This document shows, piece after piece, positions 1 through 11,517 of a stretch of DNA of 64,000 bases (position 1 is the stretch's first letter; each line of letters starts with the position of its first letter). The notes below the pieces were generated by a model that worked only from the letters and a program-made list of their open reading frames with translations, was not told where the DNA came from and did not search any database. The translations under genes and the position numbers were made by a program. This stretch comes from Fereydounia khargensis (taxonomy: Eukaryota; Basidiomycota; Ustilaginomycetes; Urocystidales; Fereydouniaceae), in the NCBI GenBank assembly GCA_026413255.1, contig JAOCZO010000010.1, positions 331,222 through 395,221 of the forward strand, given 5' to 3'.

Positions 1-1535
1 TCCGGAAGCAGAAATGACCTTGTTCGTAGATACTCTCCGACCATCACCGGCGCTGCTCTCGGTGCCGTCCACGTCCGGCCGGAAGCAGACCGACTGGCTT
101 GCCGGAGCGGGCGTATGGCAGGGCTCTGCATCGCAGCTGTGTGGAATCAAAGGCGGACGCAGAAGAGCAGCAGCGTGCAGATCAGTACAGGAAATCACTT
201 GAGGTTGGATTGCGTGAGAGTCAGTGAGCGAAAAAGGCAAAATTGGGGTACTGTGTGTGCAAAGTTGTTCATCAGGCCGTTAGCATCGTATCCTTTCGCA
301 GCCAGGCCAGTCAAGCCCAAGTTTGAGCACCCCCGTTTCCAATACGCTCCCGCCCTCCTAGGGTCTCCGGCGCCAGAGAACGGGCGGGCCAGCTAGCCTG
401 GCAGCTAGCCAGACTTTCCCTCCGACGCGTCTGCTTCGATTGCCTGCGCAGTGTACAGCTCGCAACCAGCCTAAAGGGGTGGCGGAGGCGAGCGAAACCA
501 GGAAAGAAAGGGGGAAAGGAGACGAGCCAGCCATTTGCCGAGTCGGGCGGGCTTTGCCGCCCCCTTCCTGTTCCTGTCCTGACCTGGTCTGCTCTATTCT
601 CTGGGGCCGAGGTGAGCAAAGCAAGGCAAGGGGCGAAACGACGATATGATTTCGGTGATGGCTGATCTATCCGGCTGAGCCTCTCTCCAGCCTGTCGCCC
701 GACCCTCCTGGCCCCCCTTTCTTCAGCAACCTACAGTTGTCTGTGTGCTGTATCCAGTTGGTTACCGCTGGTACTGGCATCGTTTGCTCACGCCCCGGCC
801 TCAGGCGCAATTCCTTTGCTAGCTTGCTCTCTCGCATGAATGTCGAACAACCAGCAACCATTTACAAGTCTCCATGATACTGACATGTCCAAATGACTGC
901 AACTTGCGTGGCGATCATGAAACGGGCCCGAGCCAGGCTGGTTACTGAACCCAGTGTTTGGCTTGGTATGGTCTGGTCGCCTCTACTTGACTTGATTGTT
1001 GAGGCACATAGGTCTGGCCTGACCCCGCGTTTCCATTCCACCCGCTTACAGCATCGGTACAGCAGGAGCGCTCCCTTCCTTTAGACGAGGCAGGCAGAGG
1101 CGAGGGGGAATAGAACAGAATGGGGCTGCCTAGCTGTCTGGCACATAAAAGGTCCCAAAAGAGCCATGGAAGCGAGGCACAGGCAAAGAGACGAGGAAAA
1201 GAAAACATGGCCGTTCGGGGCGTGTCCTGTGGTCAAATGCCTTTGGATTGGGCTGCTGCAACGGCCTCTTTTTTTTTTTTTTTTTGTTTTGTTTTGTTCG
1301 TGGACAGGGCTTTCAGCGCAGGCGCGGTCTTGTTCGGTCAGTCCGTCTTGCCGGCTGGCTCTCGCTCACCGCGCAGGTCGGCCCCAGTTTTTTTTTTTTT
1401 TTTTTTTCTTTTCTCTGGTCTCGCGTTTCTGATTTTATATTTTATTTTGAGCTGCACGCACACGCTGTAATTGCACAGAGTTGCAGTGCCGCCGACTGTC
1501 GCTCTGTCTCTTTGACTACTCTGCGCCTTTTCCAC

Positions 1536-1538
<3 letters not shown>

Positions 1539-1570
<32 letters not shown>
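1539..1570. repeat. 32-nt poly(T) tract
   Basis: Uninterrupted run of T, the longest of three T tracts within 300 bp. It is a likely nucleosome-depleting element or simple slippage repeat. Confidence 0.9.
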
Positions 1571-1604
1571 CGCTGCGCGCTCAGCTCGCTCTGGCTCTTT
1601 GCCC

Positions 1605-1629
1605 GGCTGGCTGGCTGGCTGGCTGGCTG
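1605..1629. repeat. GGCT tetranucleotide microsatellite
   Basis: About six tandem GGCT units immediately after the T tract. Confidence 0.9.
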
Positions 1630-2285
1630 ACTTGGGCACCGCACGGTTACGCGCTGCGCTGTCTGCCCCTCTCGTTGTCTGCGGTCTGCATTTGCGCCCG
1701 AGTCTTGTCCCTGTCTACAGTGCTCAATGTCTCTGCCTGACCCTGTTTCGCAGCCCCCAATTCTCCTCTGCCCCTGCCCCTCCCCTATGAGCGTGTCTCT
1801 GCTTGGCAAGAGAGAGGCAAAGTGATGGTCCGCATGCTCGTAAAGCCGTCCGCCGCCACCGAGGCGTGAATGTGACCGACTGACCAAGCGACGCCCCTCT
1901 GCCCCTCCGGCTGCTGCGCTGTGCCTGCTCATCCGACACTCCCATTTCGACGCGGCCACAGCCACCGCACCACACCAAACCACGCCGCACTCAGCCTCCT
2001 TTCTCATCTTCCTTCCTTCCACACGCCTTCCCATCACTCCACCCACCGCCAATCATCATAATCATCATCTTCTCCACAATCAGCACCCTCATCCTCAACC
2101 AGTGTCGAGGGTCGTCTCGCTCACCTCGTTCGTTGTGCCGGCCTGCATAGACCGCCACAACCGAGCGCTCCCTCCGCCTTTGCCCTCGACATCCTACCCA
2201 TCCTTTCCCGGTCTCCCTCCGTTCAGCTGGTCTGTTCTTCGTCGTCCCCCCTCTCGGATACTCTCAGCAAGTAGAACAGACGGCA

Positions 2286-5200
2286 ATGTCGGATAGTAGA
2301 TCACCCATCAGCCCGCATAGCCCCATCGAGGCCCCTTGGAACGCCCAGCCACCTACACGCCCACAAAAGCAACGATCCAACACGGGCCAGTCAGAGGCCA
2401 GCTCTTCCTACTACTCACACTACACCCACGACTCATCACAGCGTCCATCCACGTCCGGCATGAGTGGCACTGACGCCGGTCGCCTCTCGCCAGCCAGTCC
2501 CGGCGCTGGTGGTGGTGACTACCTCAGCGCACAGCCTGCGCCCACATCTCCCGGCCCCAACAACAGTAGCAGTAACGATCGAAACACAACACCGATCCCT
2601 CCTGGTAGCTTCCGCACCCACTCTCCCACTGCTCTCTCGCAGGACGAGCAGCACAGTACCTCCAGTGCCCAATCACCGCTCTCCGCCCAGTCTCCTCGCT
2701 TCTCTTCACCTGGCAACAACGACGCCGATGACCAACAAGCAGCAGCAGCCAGGCGGCGAGGAGACATGGACCGGATCAAGAGTCGTGCTGTTGATCCAGG
2801 GTGGAGCTGGGAGCAAGAGCGCGAGCGTCACGAGGGTTCCAACGCCTCTAACCTGCCAAAGACGCCCACGATCGGAGAGCCTCGTCTCCCAGTGCGTGCC
2901 TCGTCGAGACCAATTCCAAGGGCTGAAGCCAGCTCGAATAGTGTGACATCAAATCCGAACGGACACAGTGTCAACGGCAACCCCTCCGCACCTTTAGACG
3001 CGCTGCAACGGCCAAAGCGGGCATCCCACTCGGCCCTACCTACCGCTCTGCAAGGAACAACTGCCATCAACGGTGCCAGTCAGGATTCTGCAGCGGGGCA
3101 AGGCAGTCTTGTAGCAACCACCACAGGTTCCGGTTCCTCGCAGGTTCAGACCAAGGACCGAGGAACTACATCTCGCCGCGAGCAAAACTGTCGTGCCTGC
3201 GGAAAGGTCATGACAGGACAGTTCGTAAGAGCACTCGGAGCTGTCTACCACCTGGACTGCTTCCGCTGCAACGATTGCGGCAAGGTGGTTGCGGCCAAAT
3301 TCTTCCCCGCGACGGATGACATGGTCGATTCGGCGGGTACAGGAGCCCTCTTCCCGCTTTGTGAGACCGATTACTTCCGTAGGCTCGATCTGATCTGTGC
3401 CAAGTGCGGCGGTGCGCTGCGAGGCAGCTATATCACAGCGCTGGGAATGAAGTTCCACGTCGAGCACTTTACATGTTCGGTTTGCCCCACCGTGTTTGGC
3501 CCTCAGGACAGCTACTACGAGCACGATGGCCGCGTATTCTGCCACTTCCATTACAGCACTCGCTTTGCCATCAAGTGTACCGGGTGCAAGACCGCGATTC
3601 TCAAGCAGTTTGTCGAGATCAACCGCAACAACACAGACGAGCACTGGCACCCCGAATGCTACATGATCCACAAGTTCTGGAACATCAAGCTCTGCCCAAC
3701 AGGCTCCACACCCAAGGAAGGCGTGGCGAGCGAGCCGACAGCGGCGCCCTCGGCGCCCGAGCCCTCAAACACGGGTGTGGCGCCCGTTTCTTCCATTTCT
3801 GCCTCTGCTCAGCCGTCCGTTGATGCGCTAGAGGTAGAGGCCAAGGAAACGCCGTCAAGTCTCAAGCAGAAGCAAAAGCAAATGGAAGAGCGCGTTTACC
3901 GTATCTGGACGGTGCTTTCTGCCTTCGAGGAGAGCTCGGCCGCGTGCATCTCCGAGATGCTCCGCCACGTCAGCAGCGGCCGATACCTCGGCGGTGTCCG
4001 GATGGCGGAAAAGTTTATTCTCCATGTTGAGGTGCTCTTCTCTGCCATCGATGACCTGGAGGCTCACTTCCGCGCCGAACAGGCAAAGGGAATCTCACAC
4101 ATTCGTGAGGCCCGCATGCTTTGCAAGAAGATTGTCAACTTTTTCTCCTTGCTATCACACACGCAAGAGACAGGTGCGAGGCGCATGGGCATCACGCAAG
4201 AGCTGCTTTCTCTGGTGACTGGCCTCGCGCACTACCTCAAAATTCTCATCCGAATCGCGCTCACCGGTGCGCTCAAGCTTGATCGCGACTATGGGAATGA
4301 AGAGGCTCTGAGCTGGTTCCTAAGCCAACTGGCGTTCTCTGCCAAGCAAGGCGGCAGTCAGACCGACGAGAAGCAGACTTTGCCGATCGACACTAATGCT
4401 GTGGGTCCTGACGGCAAGTGTTACGGCTACCGCAGTTTGCCTCGAAGCACGAGCTCGGGCTCGTCCGAGACAGGAGAGACAGCGACTGATCTCTGCGTCT
4501 CGTGCGGCCAAACGGTTGAAGAAGAGTGTCTGCGCATGGGGGTCAACCTCCGATGGCACTCAAACTGCCTCACGTGTTCAAAGTGCGGCCGACCAGGCAT
4601 CCGCGAAGGGCCTTCATCGAAGAAGACTGTAGAGCCTGCTCAAGGTAATCTCGATGGCCTGCCTGCGTCCAAGTTTGCGCTAGAGACAACACGAAAGGCA
4701 TACGACCCCAGCGTTCCGAACGGCGGCGCGAGGTACCACCAATCGTCCCAGGCTCTTGTCCACACCAGCTACTGCCCCAGCTGTGTGGCTGGCCAGGTGC
4801 GCACTGGCTTCGAGTCTGTTACCAGGCTAGAGCAGTATGCGTTCCTGCTGCGTGTGGCGCTGAACCGACTGTTTGCACTGCTCCGCAAGCGAGGTGTGGT
4901 GCCAGCTTCTCCCCCGGTTGTCGCTAGCAGCATCAAGGATGCGAATGCCACTGGAGAAGAGACGGATGCCTCGAATGAGGGTGAAATGTCGATGCACGAA
5001 GCTTACCGCGACTCGCAGGACATTAAGCGAATGAAGTCGGTCAATCTCGATCGCAAGCTTTCAACCAAGGCCAAGGTACCACGGATATCGACCATCATTG
5101 GCAGTCCGTCCGGTCGGCAGACCCAGACTTCCGACATGCAGAAGCCGTCTCCAACCGAGATGGGCAATGTGCAGAGCGAAGGCCCACGGTCCCCGCGTCC

Positions 5201-6752
5201 CATCAGTCCAGGTACGTCTTCTCGCGAGACAAACTCGCCTCGGCCGCAGTTGAACGTCTCGTCTCGCGAGCCATCACCCGTCGGTCGCGATGGCAGGATG
5301 CGCCAGTCGCCTACCCAGCATTCATACTCGTCCCACGAGAACCAGGGCCCACCGACTCAGATGCCACAGCAGCTTCGGGGACGACCTTCGAATCTGCAAC
5401 AGCAGCAGCAGCAGCAGCCTGCCATTAGCTTTGAGCATCAGAAGTTTGCCCAACGAGGTGGGTCACCTGCGGCGCCCGAGCCAGGCTCCATCGTACCGAT
5501 CAGGCCGCCATTTGCCCGTCACAACACGGATGTCCGCATCCGCGAAGATGGGCCGATTCGTCAGCCTTCAGGCGACGAGATTCACAAGACGCCCGCCAAC
5601 GAGGATGGTATCACGCTCGCCGACATTCCGCACATTTTGGAGGCGGAGCAGGCGCGCGAGCAGCACCGACCAATGCACAACGAAGGCGTGAGGTGCATCT
5701 CAGAGTTGTCTGCTCTGGAGCTCTTCATCGTCAAGCACATGGCGGTGATGATGCTGCAGCAGTCGGCACTCAAGGATCACGTCAACATGGACGACTTGAT
5801 CGAGTTTATCGAGACGCGCAAGAACACGTTCTGGGGCAAGTTCTTCAAGGGAGGCAAGGACAAGAAGGAGATTAAGAAGAAGGGCGTGTTTGGCATTCCG
5901 CTCGAGATTCTGGTGGAGCGAAACGGCGCCGACTCGACGCTTGGCGCGAGTGCGACTCATCTTCGCGTACCTTCGTTCATCGACGATGTGATCTCGGCCA
6001 TGAAGCAGATGGATCTCTCGGTCGAAGGCATTTTCCGAAAGAACGGCAACATTCGTCGGCTGAAGGAGCTGTCTGAAGCACTGGACCGGGATAGTTCGTC
6101 GGTCAACCTGTCGGACGATAACCCGGTCCAGCTGGCTGCGCTGCTGAAGAAATTCCTTCGTGAGCTTCCTGATCCTCTGATGACGTTCAAGCTGCACAAG
6201 CTGTTTGTCATGTCGCAGAAGCTGGAGCCCGAGTCGGAGCGTCGCCGAATTCTGCACATGGTGACTGTGCTGCTTCCCAAGGGCCACCGTGACACGATGG
6301 AGGTACTGTTTGCCTTTCTCAAGTGGGTCGCGTCTTTCTCGCACATTGACGAGGAGACTGGTAGCAAGATGGATCTGCCCAACCTGGCCACGGTCATCTG
6401 CCCCAACATTTTGTACTCGAAGGGCACGGATCCGACCAAGGACGAGACGTTCCTGGCGAATCGGGCGGTAAGCTATCTGCTGGAGCACCAGGACGACTTT
6501 TGGACATTGCCGGAAGAGCTCGAATCGGTGCTTCACGACCGCGAGCTACTGAATGCGTCGGCGGATCTGACGTCGCGCGACATTCTCAAGAAGTGCGAAA
6601 AGTACGCCAAGAGGCAGAAGGGCATGGGTGGTGTTGGTGGCAGGCCTGGTGCCAACGGTCCAGCCCAGTCGGGCGAGATGGCGAACCGACACCGGCCGGA
6701 TATGCACCCGCCGACGACCATGCGGCAAGTACAGCAGGACAGTGCGTATCGC

Positions 6753-6784
<32 letters not shown>

Positions 6785-7073
6785 GCAACAGGCAGGCGGC
6801 GGCAGTGCCTATTCGCGCAGTCCGGACAGCGGCGGTCCGTGGTCTGCAGGCAGCAGTGGCGGCGGTGGTCACTTTGCGGCGGGAGATCGACTGCCACACA
6901 ACACGCCACAAAAGGCTGCGGGCTACCAGGGGGCGTACTATGGCCAAGGTCCACGGACGCCTGTGCAGCCTAACGGACCCGGCCTGCCAGGTGGCATGTA
7001 CGGGCGGAGTGGTACACCGTCGGGGCAAGACGAGCGCTCGCGTGCCATGGCAGTCGAACAGCGCTCCAACTGA
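2286..7073 (+). CDS. LRG1: LIM domain and Rho-GAP protein, Lrg1-like
   Basis: Single-exon 1595-residue protein that should stimulate GTP hydrolysis by a Rho1-type GTPase at sites of polarised growth and wall synthesis. The first 300 residues are Ser/Pro-rich and look disordered. Tandem LIM zinc-binding domains lie at about 302-475 (CRACGK..CNDCGK, then CAKCGG..CSVC, then CTGCKT). A separate LIM lies at about 734-770 (CVSCGQ..CSKCGR) with its second half interrupted by an insert. A second disordered stretch at about 900-1160 carries a polyQ run. The Rho-GAP domain is at about 1200-1405, with the arginine finger in GIFRKNG (Arg about 1251) and the KKFLRELPDPL helix. A second polyQ run lies near the C-terminus. 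Two clustered LIMs plus a distant one before the GAP domain match Lrg1 of yeast and Rga1 of fission yeast better than Rga1/Rga2 of budding yeast. The start is the first in-frame ATG after the C/T-rich leader. Confidence 0.93.
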
Positions 7074-7776
7074 GCAGTTTGCCTTTCCTAGATACGGGCG
7101 GTCTTGCATACTTTGCATGGCCACGGGACTCTCTCTCTCTCTCTCTCTCACACGCACACACACTTTGGTTCTTTCTTTCTCCCCCTCTTGACACTTTGTC
7201 TGTCTCTCTTTGTCACTCATATTATCATGCATGGCTCAGCTCTGGGAGTGTACTGGAGACGTTGAGACGCGGGCCTGCGTGCAGCAAGCCAGGCCCCGTC
7301 ACGTCAGTTGCCCTTTTTCCCCGTTCCCCGTTCCCCGTTCCCCCTTTCTCATTGTCTCTCTCTTGTTCTCGCTCCGCATTTTTGTTTTGGTAGCCAAGGG
7401 TTACAGTACTGCGCCCACATCTGAATACAGTTCAGTAATTGTACCTGTGTGTCTCTGTGTGATTTGATTTGCAGCGAGCCAGAGAGGGGTACAGTACAGA
7501 AATGTACAGTGCGGTCGGTGGTAAGGTAGCTGCATTGTGTGGGGTGGGAGGGCCTTGTTTTTTTGCCCTAGACCCGCGATGCGATGCGATGCGATGCGAT
7601 TTATGCATGCGCGGCCACGTCGAGGTATGCGGCGCGGCGACTTGGTTTAGCGAGGGTGCGGTGCGGTCACTTGGCACGCGAGCCCCTGTGGGCGGGGGGG
7701 TTAGGCTGGGCTGGGCTCGTATAAGTAGCGGCGGGGGTGTTGAGGAAGGGGGGGGGGGGGGTTGTTTGGCCAGACT
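7074..7776. other. Intergenic region between Rho-GAP and small membrane protein genes
   Basis: Contains a CT microsatellite (about 7131-7150), a CGTTCCC repeat near 7320-7340, the pentamer repeat GCGAT (about 7575-7601) and a G run just before the next gene. No convincing gene is seen. Confidence 0.6.
7575..7601. repeat. GCGAT pentanucleotide repeat
   Basis: About five tandem GCGAT units in the promoter region of the next gene. Confidence 0.9.
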
Positions 7777-8382
7777 ATGGGGGACACGATGGAGAAACCA
7801 GGACGAGGGGTACGGCCGCCGTCGCCGTCGGCGATGGGGATGGGGATGGGGACGGTTGGATTTTACATTGCACCGGGGGAGCGGCTGGGCTCGTACTCGC
7901 CGCTGCCTGGATCGTGCTCGCCGCTGCCCGAGGGGGATGGGGAGGGGGAGGGGGTGGGGGAGATGCGGGTGATCCTGACGTCGTGGGCGACGCTGGCGTC
8001 GCTGTTGGCGGGGACGCAGGCGACGCTGCTGGCGTACTACGGGGCGGCGGGGGGTGCGGTGGAGAGCGTGAGCATCGCGGCGCTCGTGCTCGAGATCTAC
8101 GGCGCCCTGCTGGCCGCAACAACGATCGTGGTCAGCGTATCGCTCCCGCACGCCACGCGCGTCATACACCACCTCACCATCGCCGCAGGCTACCTCATCC
8201 CCCTCGGCGGCATACTCGAACTCTCCGCCCTCGCCACCTACACCGCCTCCTCCCTCCACCCCCCCGCCACCTACGCCCTAGCCGCCAGCCTCTCCTTCGC
8301 CACCCTCGTCACCCTCGCCCAGTTCGGCGCCGCCCTCAAACCCCCCACTCAACCCCCCCACACCCCCAGATACTACAGCTAA
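7777..8382 (+). CDS. Small multi-pass membrane protein, unknown
   Basis: 201-residue protein with no family I recognise. The first 65 residues are Gly/Pro/Met-rich and low-complexity. They are followed by four hydrophobic stretches (about residues 66-84, 92-115, 126-150 and 160-184) and a short Pro-rich tail ending PRYYS. This suggests a four-helix membrane protein with a cytosolic N-terminus. I start at the ATG at 7777; the open frame extends a few codons further upstream, but only from a non-ATG codon. The coding strand is G-rich in its first half and switches sharply to C-rich in its second, which is unlike its neighbours. The hydrophobic pattern and lack of stops argue for a real gene, but only moderately. 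Confidence 0.55.
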   Translation: MGDTMEKPGRGVRPPSPSAMGMGMGTVGFYIAPGERLGSYSPLPGSCSPLPEGDGEGEGVGEMRVILTSWATLASLLAGTQATLLAYYGAAGGAVESVSIAALVLEIYGALLAATTIVVSVSLPHATRVIHHLTIAAGYLIPLGGILELSALATYTASSLHPPATYALAASLSFATLVTLAQFGAALKPPTQPPHTPRYYS

Positions 8383-8443
8383 ATCCCATCCCTCTTTCCA
8401 GTCGCTAAAAGTACAGTACAGAGCACGGCAGAGCAATGCAAAA

Positions 8444-9946
8444 CTAGGCGGCCGTCGCATTCGCATTCGCCTTCTCCAACACAATAGGCGTACCTGCGGC
8501 AGCGGCAAGCACCTCCTCCCGCCCGGGAGCAGTCTTCTCCTCAAGCGGGCTGGTGGTGTCCTTGATGCGGAGAACAAGGACGGGCAGTGCAAAGAGGAGA
8601 CCAGCGGCACACAGACCCCAAGTGACTGCCAGGTTGGTCATGTACGGGTTCTCGTTGAGGTCCATGGCGAATGCACCCGCCGCACCGGCCGACTGGATCG
8701 ACTTGTAAAAGCCAGCCAGGTATCCGAGCTTGGAGAGGTCGTTGCTGCACGCGCCGATCAGGTAGTAGGCCACATTCTGCCAGATGGCGTCCATGACACC
8801 GCTGAAAATGTAGAGAAAGCAGAGACCCACGTACGCTCTCGACTCGGAAAAGTCGATGCGAAAGTCTGGGTCGTCGCTGCGCGCAAGGGCCTCCTCACGC
8901 GTGTAGCCGAGCTGGACGTGGTATGATGCGCCCCATACGGCCCAGACAAGGACAAAGATCACGCCCCAGCCAATCCAGGCGCGGGCGCGACGGGGCATGC
9001 GGCTGTTGTCGAGCACCTGGCCAATGGCGAACGAGCCGACCATCTGGGAGAGCCAGTAGAGGAGGTTGTTGAGCGCACGGGTGCGGAGGGTAAAGAGGGG
9101 CGAGTTAAAGTCATTAAACTGCCACGTGTAGAACCAGTTGCTGGCCAAAAAGAGAGGGAACAGGAACAGGATCCACGGGTCACTCTTGAGCAGAGTGTAG
9201 AGGCCGATAAACTCCTTCTTCCAGGTGCTCTGGGCAGGAACAATGACGCGGATACCATCGTCACGGATCATTTTGGAGGGAGATTGGAGGAGGAAGGTGG
9301 TGCATGCACCGAGGGCGGTGAGAACGATAAAGCCAACGTAGACACCGTTGCCGACCGTGTTGTCTGTCGAGTTGTATGTGAGACCGAGCTGAACGGCGCT
9401 TCCGAGAACGGCGCCCAAATTGAAGATGATCCAAAAGACAGAAATGAAGCGGCCCTTTTGGTGTTCAGCAGGATAGGCAAGCATGAGGGCACCTTGTGCG
9501 GTCCAGAGGAGAGAGGCGCATACACCGAGGATGGCGCCGGCGGCAACGACAAAGCCACGGTTCTGGTTGTAGTTGTACGAGAGAAAGCTGCCAATGTAGA
9601 GGCAGTATCCGAGTGCGCCGAGGAAGAGAGTGAGTTTGCTTCCGAGTCGGTTGTGGATGGTGCCTGCAAAGAAGGAGACGACGGAGAAGGTCGAGTAGAG
9701 GGCGACACTCGAGTCGTTCGAGACGCTGGGGTCTACCTGGCCACCGCCGCCGATACCAGAGAGGGCGTTGAACATGCCTGGGCAGAGGAAGCAGACCATT
9801 CCGACGAGAGCAACCTGGACGACGGGCTTGTTGTATGCACGGACGAGCGGGTTGGAGGAGGACTGGAGGACGATGAGCTCACGAGGGGTCTCGATGGCGC
9901 TGCCCGAGTCCTTTTGGATCTGGTCTAGTGACTTTTCGTCCGACAT
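8444..9946 (-). CDS. UNC93-like major facilitator superfamily protein
   Basis: 500-residue, single-exon polytopic membrane protein with about eleven to twelve hydrophobic helices starting near residue 40 (VVQVALVGMVCFLCPGMFN). The opening helix with CPGMFNALSGIGGGG, the GTIHNRLGSK loop and the LASNWFYTWQFNDFN segment in the middle are typical of the fungal UNC-93 (DUF895) branch of the MFS. Members of this branch are annotated as transporters or ion-channel regulators, and their substrate is unknown. The N-terminal 35 residues are polar and the C-terminal 45 are charged, both presumably cytosolic. The gene lies tail-to-tail with the small membrane protein gene, 61 bp apart. Substrate cannot be inferred from the sequence. 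Confidence 0.88.
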   Translation of the reverse strand: MSDEKSLDQIQKDSGSAIETPRELIVLQSSSNPLVRAYNKPVVQVALVGMVCFLCPGMFNALSGIGGGGQVDPSVSNDSSVALYSTFSVVSFFAGTIHNRLGSKLTLFLGALGYCLYIGSFLSYNYNQNRGFVVAAGAILGVCASLLWTAQGALMLAYPAEHQKGRFISVFWIIFNLGAVLGSAVQLGLTYNSTDNTVGNGVYVGFIVLTALGACTTFLLQSPSKMIRDDGIRVIVPAQSTWKKEFIGLYTLLKSDPWILFLFPLFLASNWFYTWQFNDFNSPLFTLRTRALNNLLYWLSQMVGSFAIGQVLDNSRMPRRARAWIGWGVIFVLVWAVWGASYHVQLGYTREEALARSDDPDFRIDFSESRAYVGLCFLYIFSGVMDAIWQNVAYYLIGACSNDLSKLGYLAGFYKSIQSAGAAGAFAMDLNENPYMTNLAVTWGLCAAGLLFALPVLVLRIKDTTSPLEEKTAPGREEVLAAAAGTPIVLEKANANATAA

Positions 9947-11517
9947 TGTGGAAGAAGGGATGTTACTGTATTATGCTTGTTGTGGTCGAGGGAGAGGGAG
10001 GAGGGAAAGGAAGGAGTGCGGGGTAGCAAAGTCCGGAAGGAGGCGAGGTTAAGGGGGCTGATGGAGAGGGAGGAGATGTGGCTGCGAGTGTGCGAGTGGG
10101 GTGGTATAAGTAAGTTAGAGCCATGCCACGGAGTAGCGGGGCGGGGCGAGGCGAGGCGAGGCGAGTCGAAGCGGGGAGCAGCTGCTATTGCTGATGCGGG
10201 GCAGGGAGGAGGTGCAGCAGCATGGTATCACGGACTAGGGAGGCCCATGAAAGAAGGAGAGAGATAGGCAGCTGACAGCGAGAGATGGCGAGTGGGTTGA
10301 AGAAAGAGGAGGAGGCGGGGCATGACAATCACCAACGCTGGTGCCAGTTGCCAGTTGCCAGTTGCCAGTTGCCAGCCAAAGCCGAAGCAAGGAACGGGAA
10401 GGCAAGCAAAGCGAAGGAAAGGCTTGCACTGGGCTTCGCCGGTCTGGCTGTGGCTATCGAGGGGGAGAGGGAGAGACAACACATGGCTCAGCACTACACA
10501 GCGACTCAGATCTCGCTCTGCCACGGCCCGCCTTGTGGGTTTTTTCGACTCGCAACGTGGCTTGGCAGAAGCGAGACCGCGCCCAGCGAGCCGGCCAGCC
10601 TGCCAGCCGCTGCCAGCCCCTACGACCTCGCTTATCCCCCCTCCCTTCCCCCACCCTCTCTCTCTCTCTCTATCTCTCTGCGTTGATCCGCTGGACCGAG
10701 CCGACAAAACCAAAACCACGCGATGCCCGACCCTCGCTCGCCTCGCCTCTCTTCTCCCCACTGCTCTGCCTAGGCCCTAATCGTTCCTGTACTGTACACT
10801 GTACGCGTAAAACTCGCAAACAGAAAGCATCGAGACACGCAACGCAACGTAGGCACACTTCTGCCGCGGCCGTCGGGTGACCCGCACTTGTTCCATCACT
10901 CCTTCCTTGCAGTAAAGCAGAGCACGGCACAGCACAGTACCGTACAGTACAGTACCGTACCGTATCCGCCTGCACTAGCCTCTTCCCTTTCAAGCGCCGC
11001 TCCCCTACTCGTCCATCCCGCCCCGTCCGCCGTCCGGCGAAAACGCCGTCCAACGCGAGGACCCTGTATCAAGTACGATAGCAGCTCCATCGTGAATGGA
11101 CGGATGGATACTGTACGTTTTCTTACTTCGCATTCTCTTGTCCCCTGCCTAGTCGTGTGACCGGCCTTGCCCGCTTGCCCCGCAGACCGTCCTCGGTCTT
11201 GCTGCGTCCGACTCGTATCTCCCAGCAGTAGTCGCTTCTCGGTCCCGTTTCGCACCGACCTTCCTGCGCCTCTGCTCGGTCCGATCTGCCTGGCTTGGCG
11301 CAGTAGTGGCAGCGTTGATAGTTGATAGGCACTCTACCGCCCGAGACAAGGGGCCATGAGCAATGTGGAGGCGAGAGGCGAGAGGCGAGGCTGGTGAAAA
11401 ACCGAGTGAGCGCGTGTGCGAGTAGAGTTGTGGCTCAGTCAGTCGCCCAACTGCAAGCCAAACGATCACCAGCTACAGTACAGTAATTCAACTTGTTGGC
11501 GTTCTACCAATACAACC
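9947..11517. other. 1.6-kb intergenic region between divergent UNC93-like and ZC3H3-like genes
   Basis: Shared upstream DNA of two divergent genes. It contains GGCGA repeats (10140-10165), a TTGCCAG heptamer repeat (10342-10375), CT-rich DNA (10620-10680) and several TACAGTAC/CCGTAC clusters (10787-10803, 10934-10965, 11475-11485). Open frames here are short and repeat-driven. No gene is called. Confidence 0.55.
10342..10375. repeat. TTGCCAG heptamer repeat
   Basis: Nearly five tandem copies of the 7-bp unit GCCAGTT. It is not in a recognised gene. Confidence 0.9.

Larger units (their letters stand above)
1..2285. other. Non-coding upstream region of the LIM/Rho-GAP gene
   Basis: No open frame here looks like a protein: those present are short, overlapping and low-complexity. 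The region holds three long T tracts (1269-1285, 1388-1407, 1539-1570), a GGCT tetranucleotide repeat (about 1605-1629) and a C/T-rich stretch running to the start codon at 2286. C/T-rich DNA before a start codon is typical of fungal promoters and 5' leaders, so the last several hundred bases are probably promoter and 5' UTR of the Rho-GAP gene. Any gene to the left must end outside the window. Confidence 0.6.

Noticed and set aside
1516-2052. 178-codon open frame on the minus strand upstream of the Rho-GAP gene
   Set aside because: Ends in a poly-Lys run encoded by the T tract and is otherwise Arg/Gly-rich. No domain and no codon signal.
5700-6536. 278-codon open frame on the minus strand
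   Set aside because: Antisense to the Rho-GAP domain. Basic, His/Arg/Leu-rich shadow.
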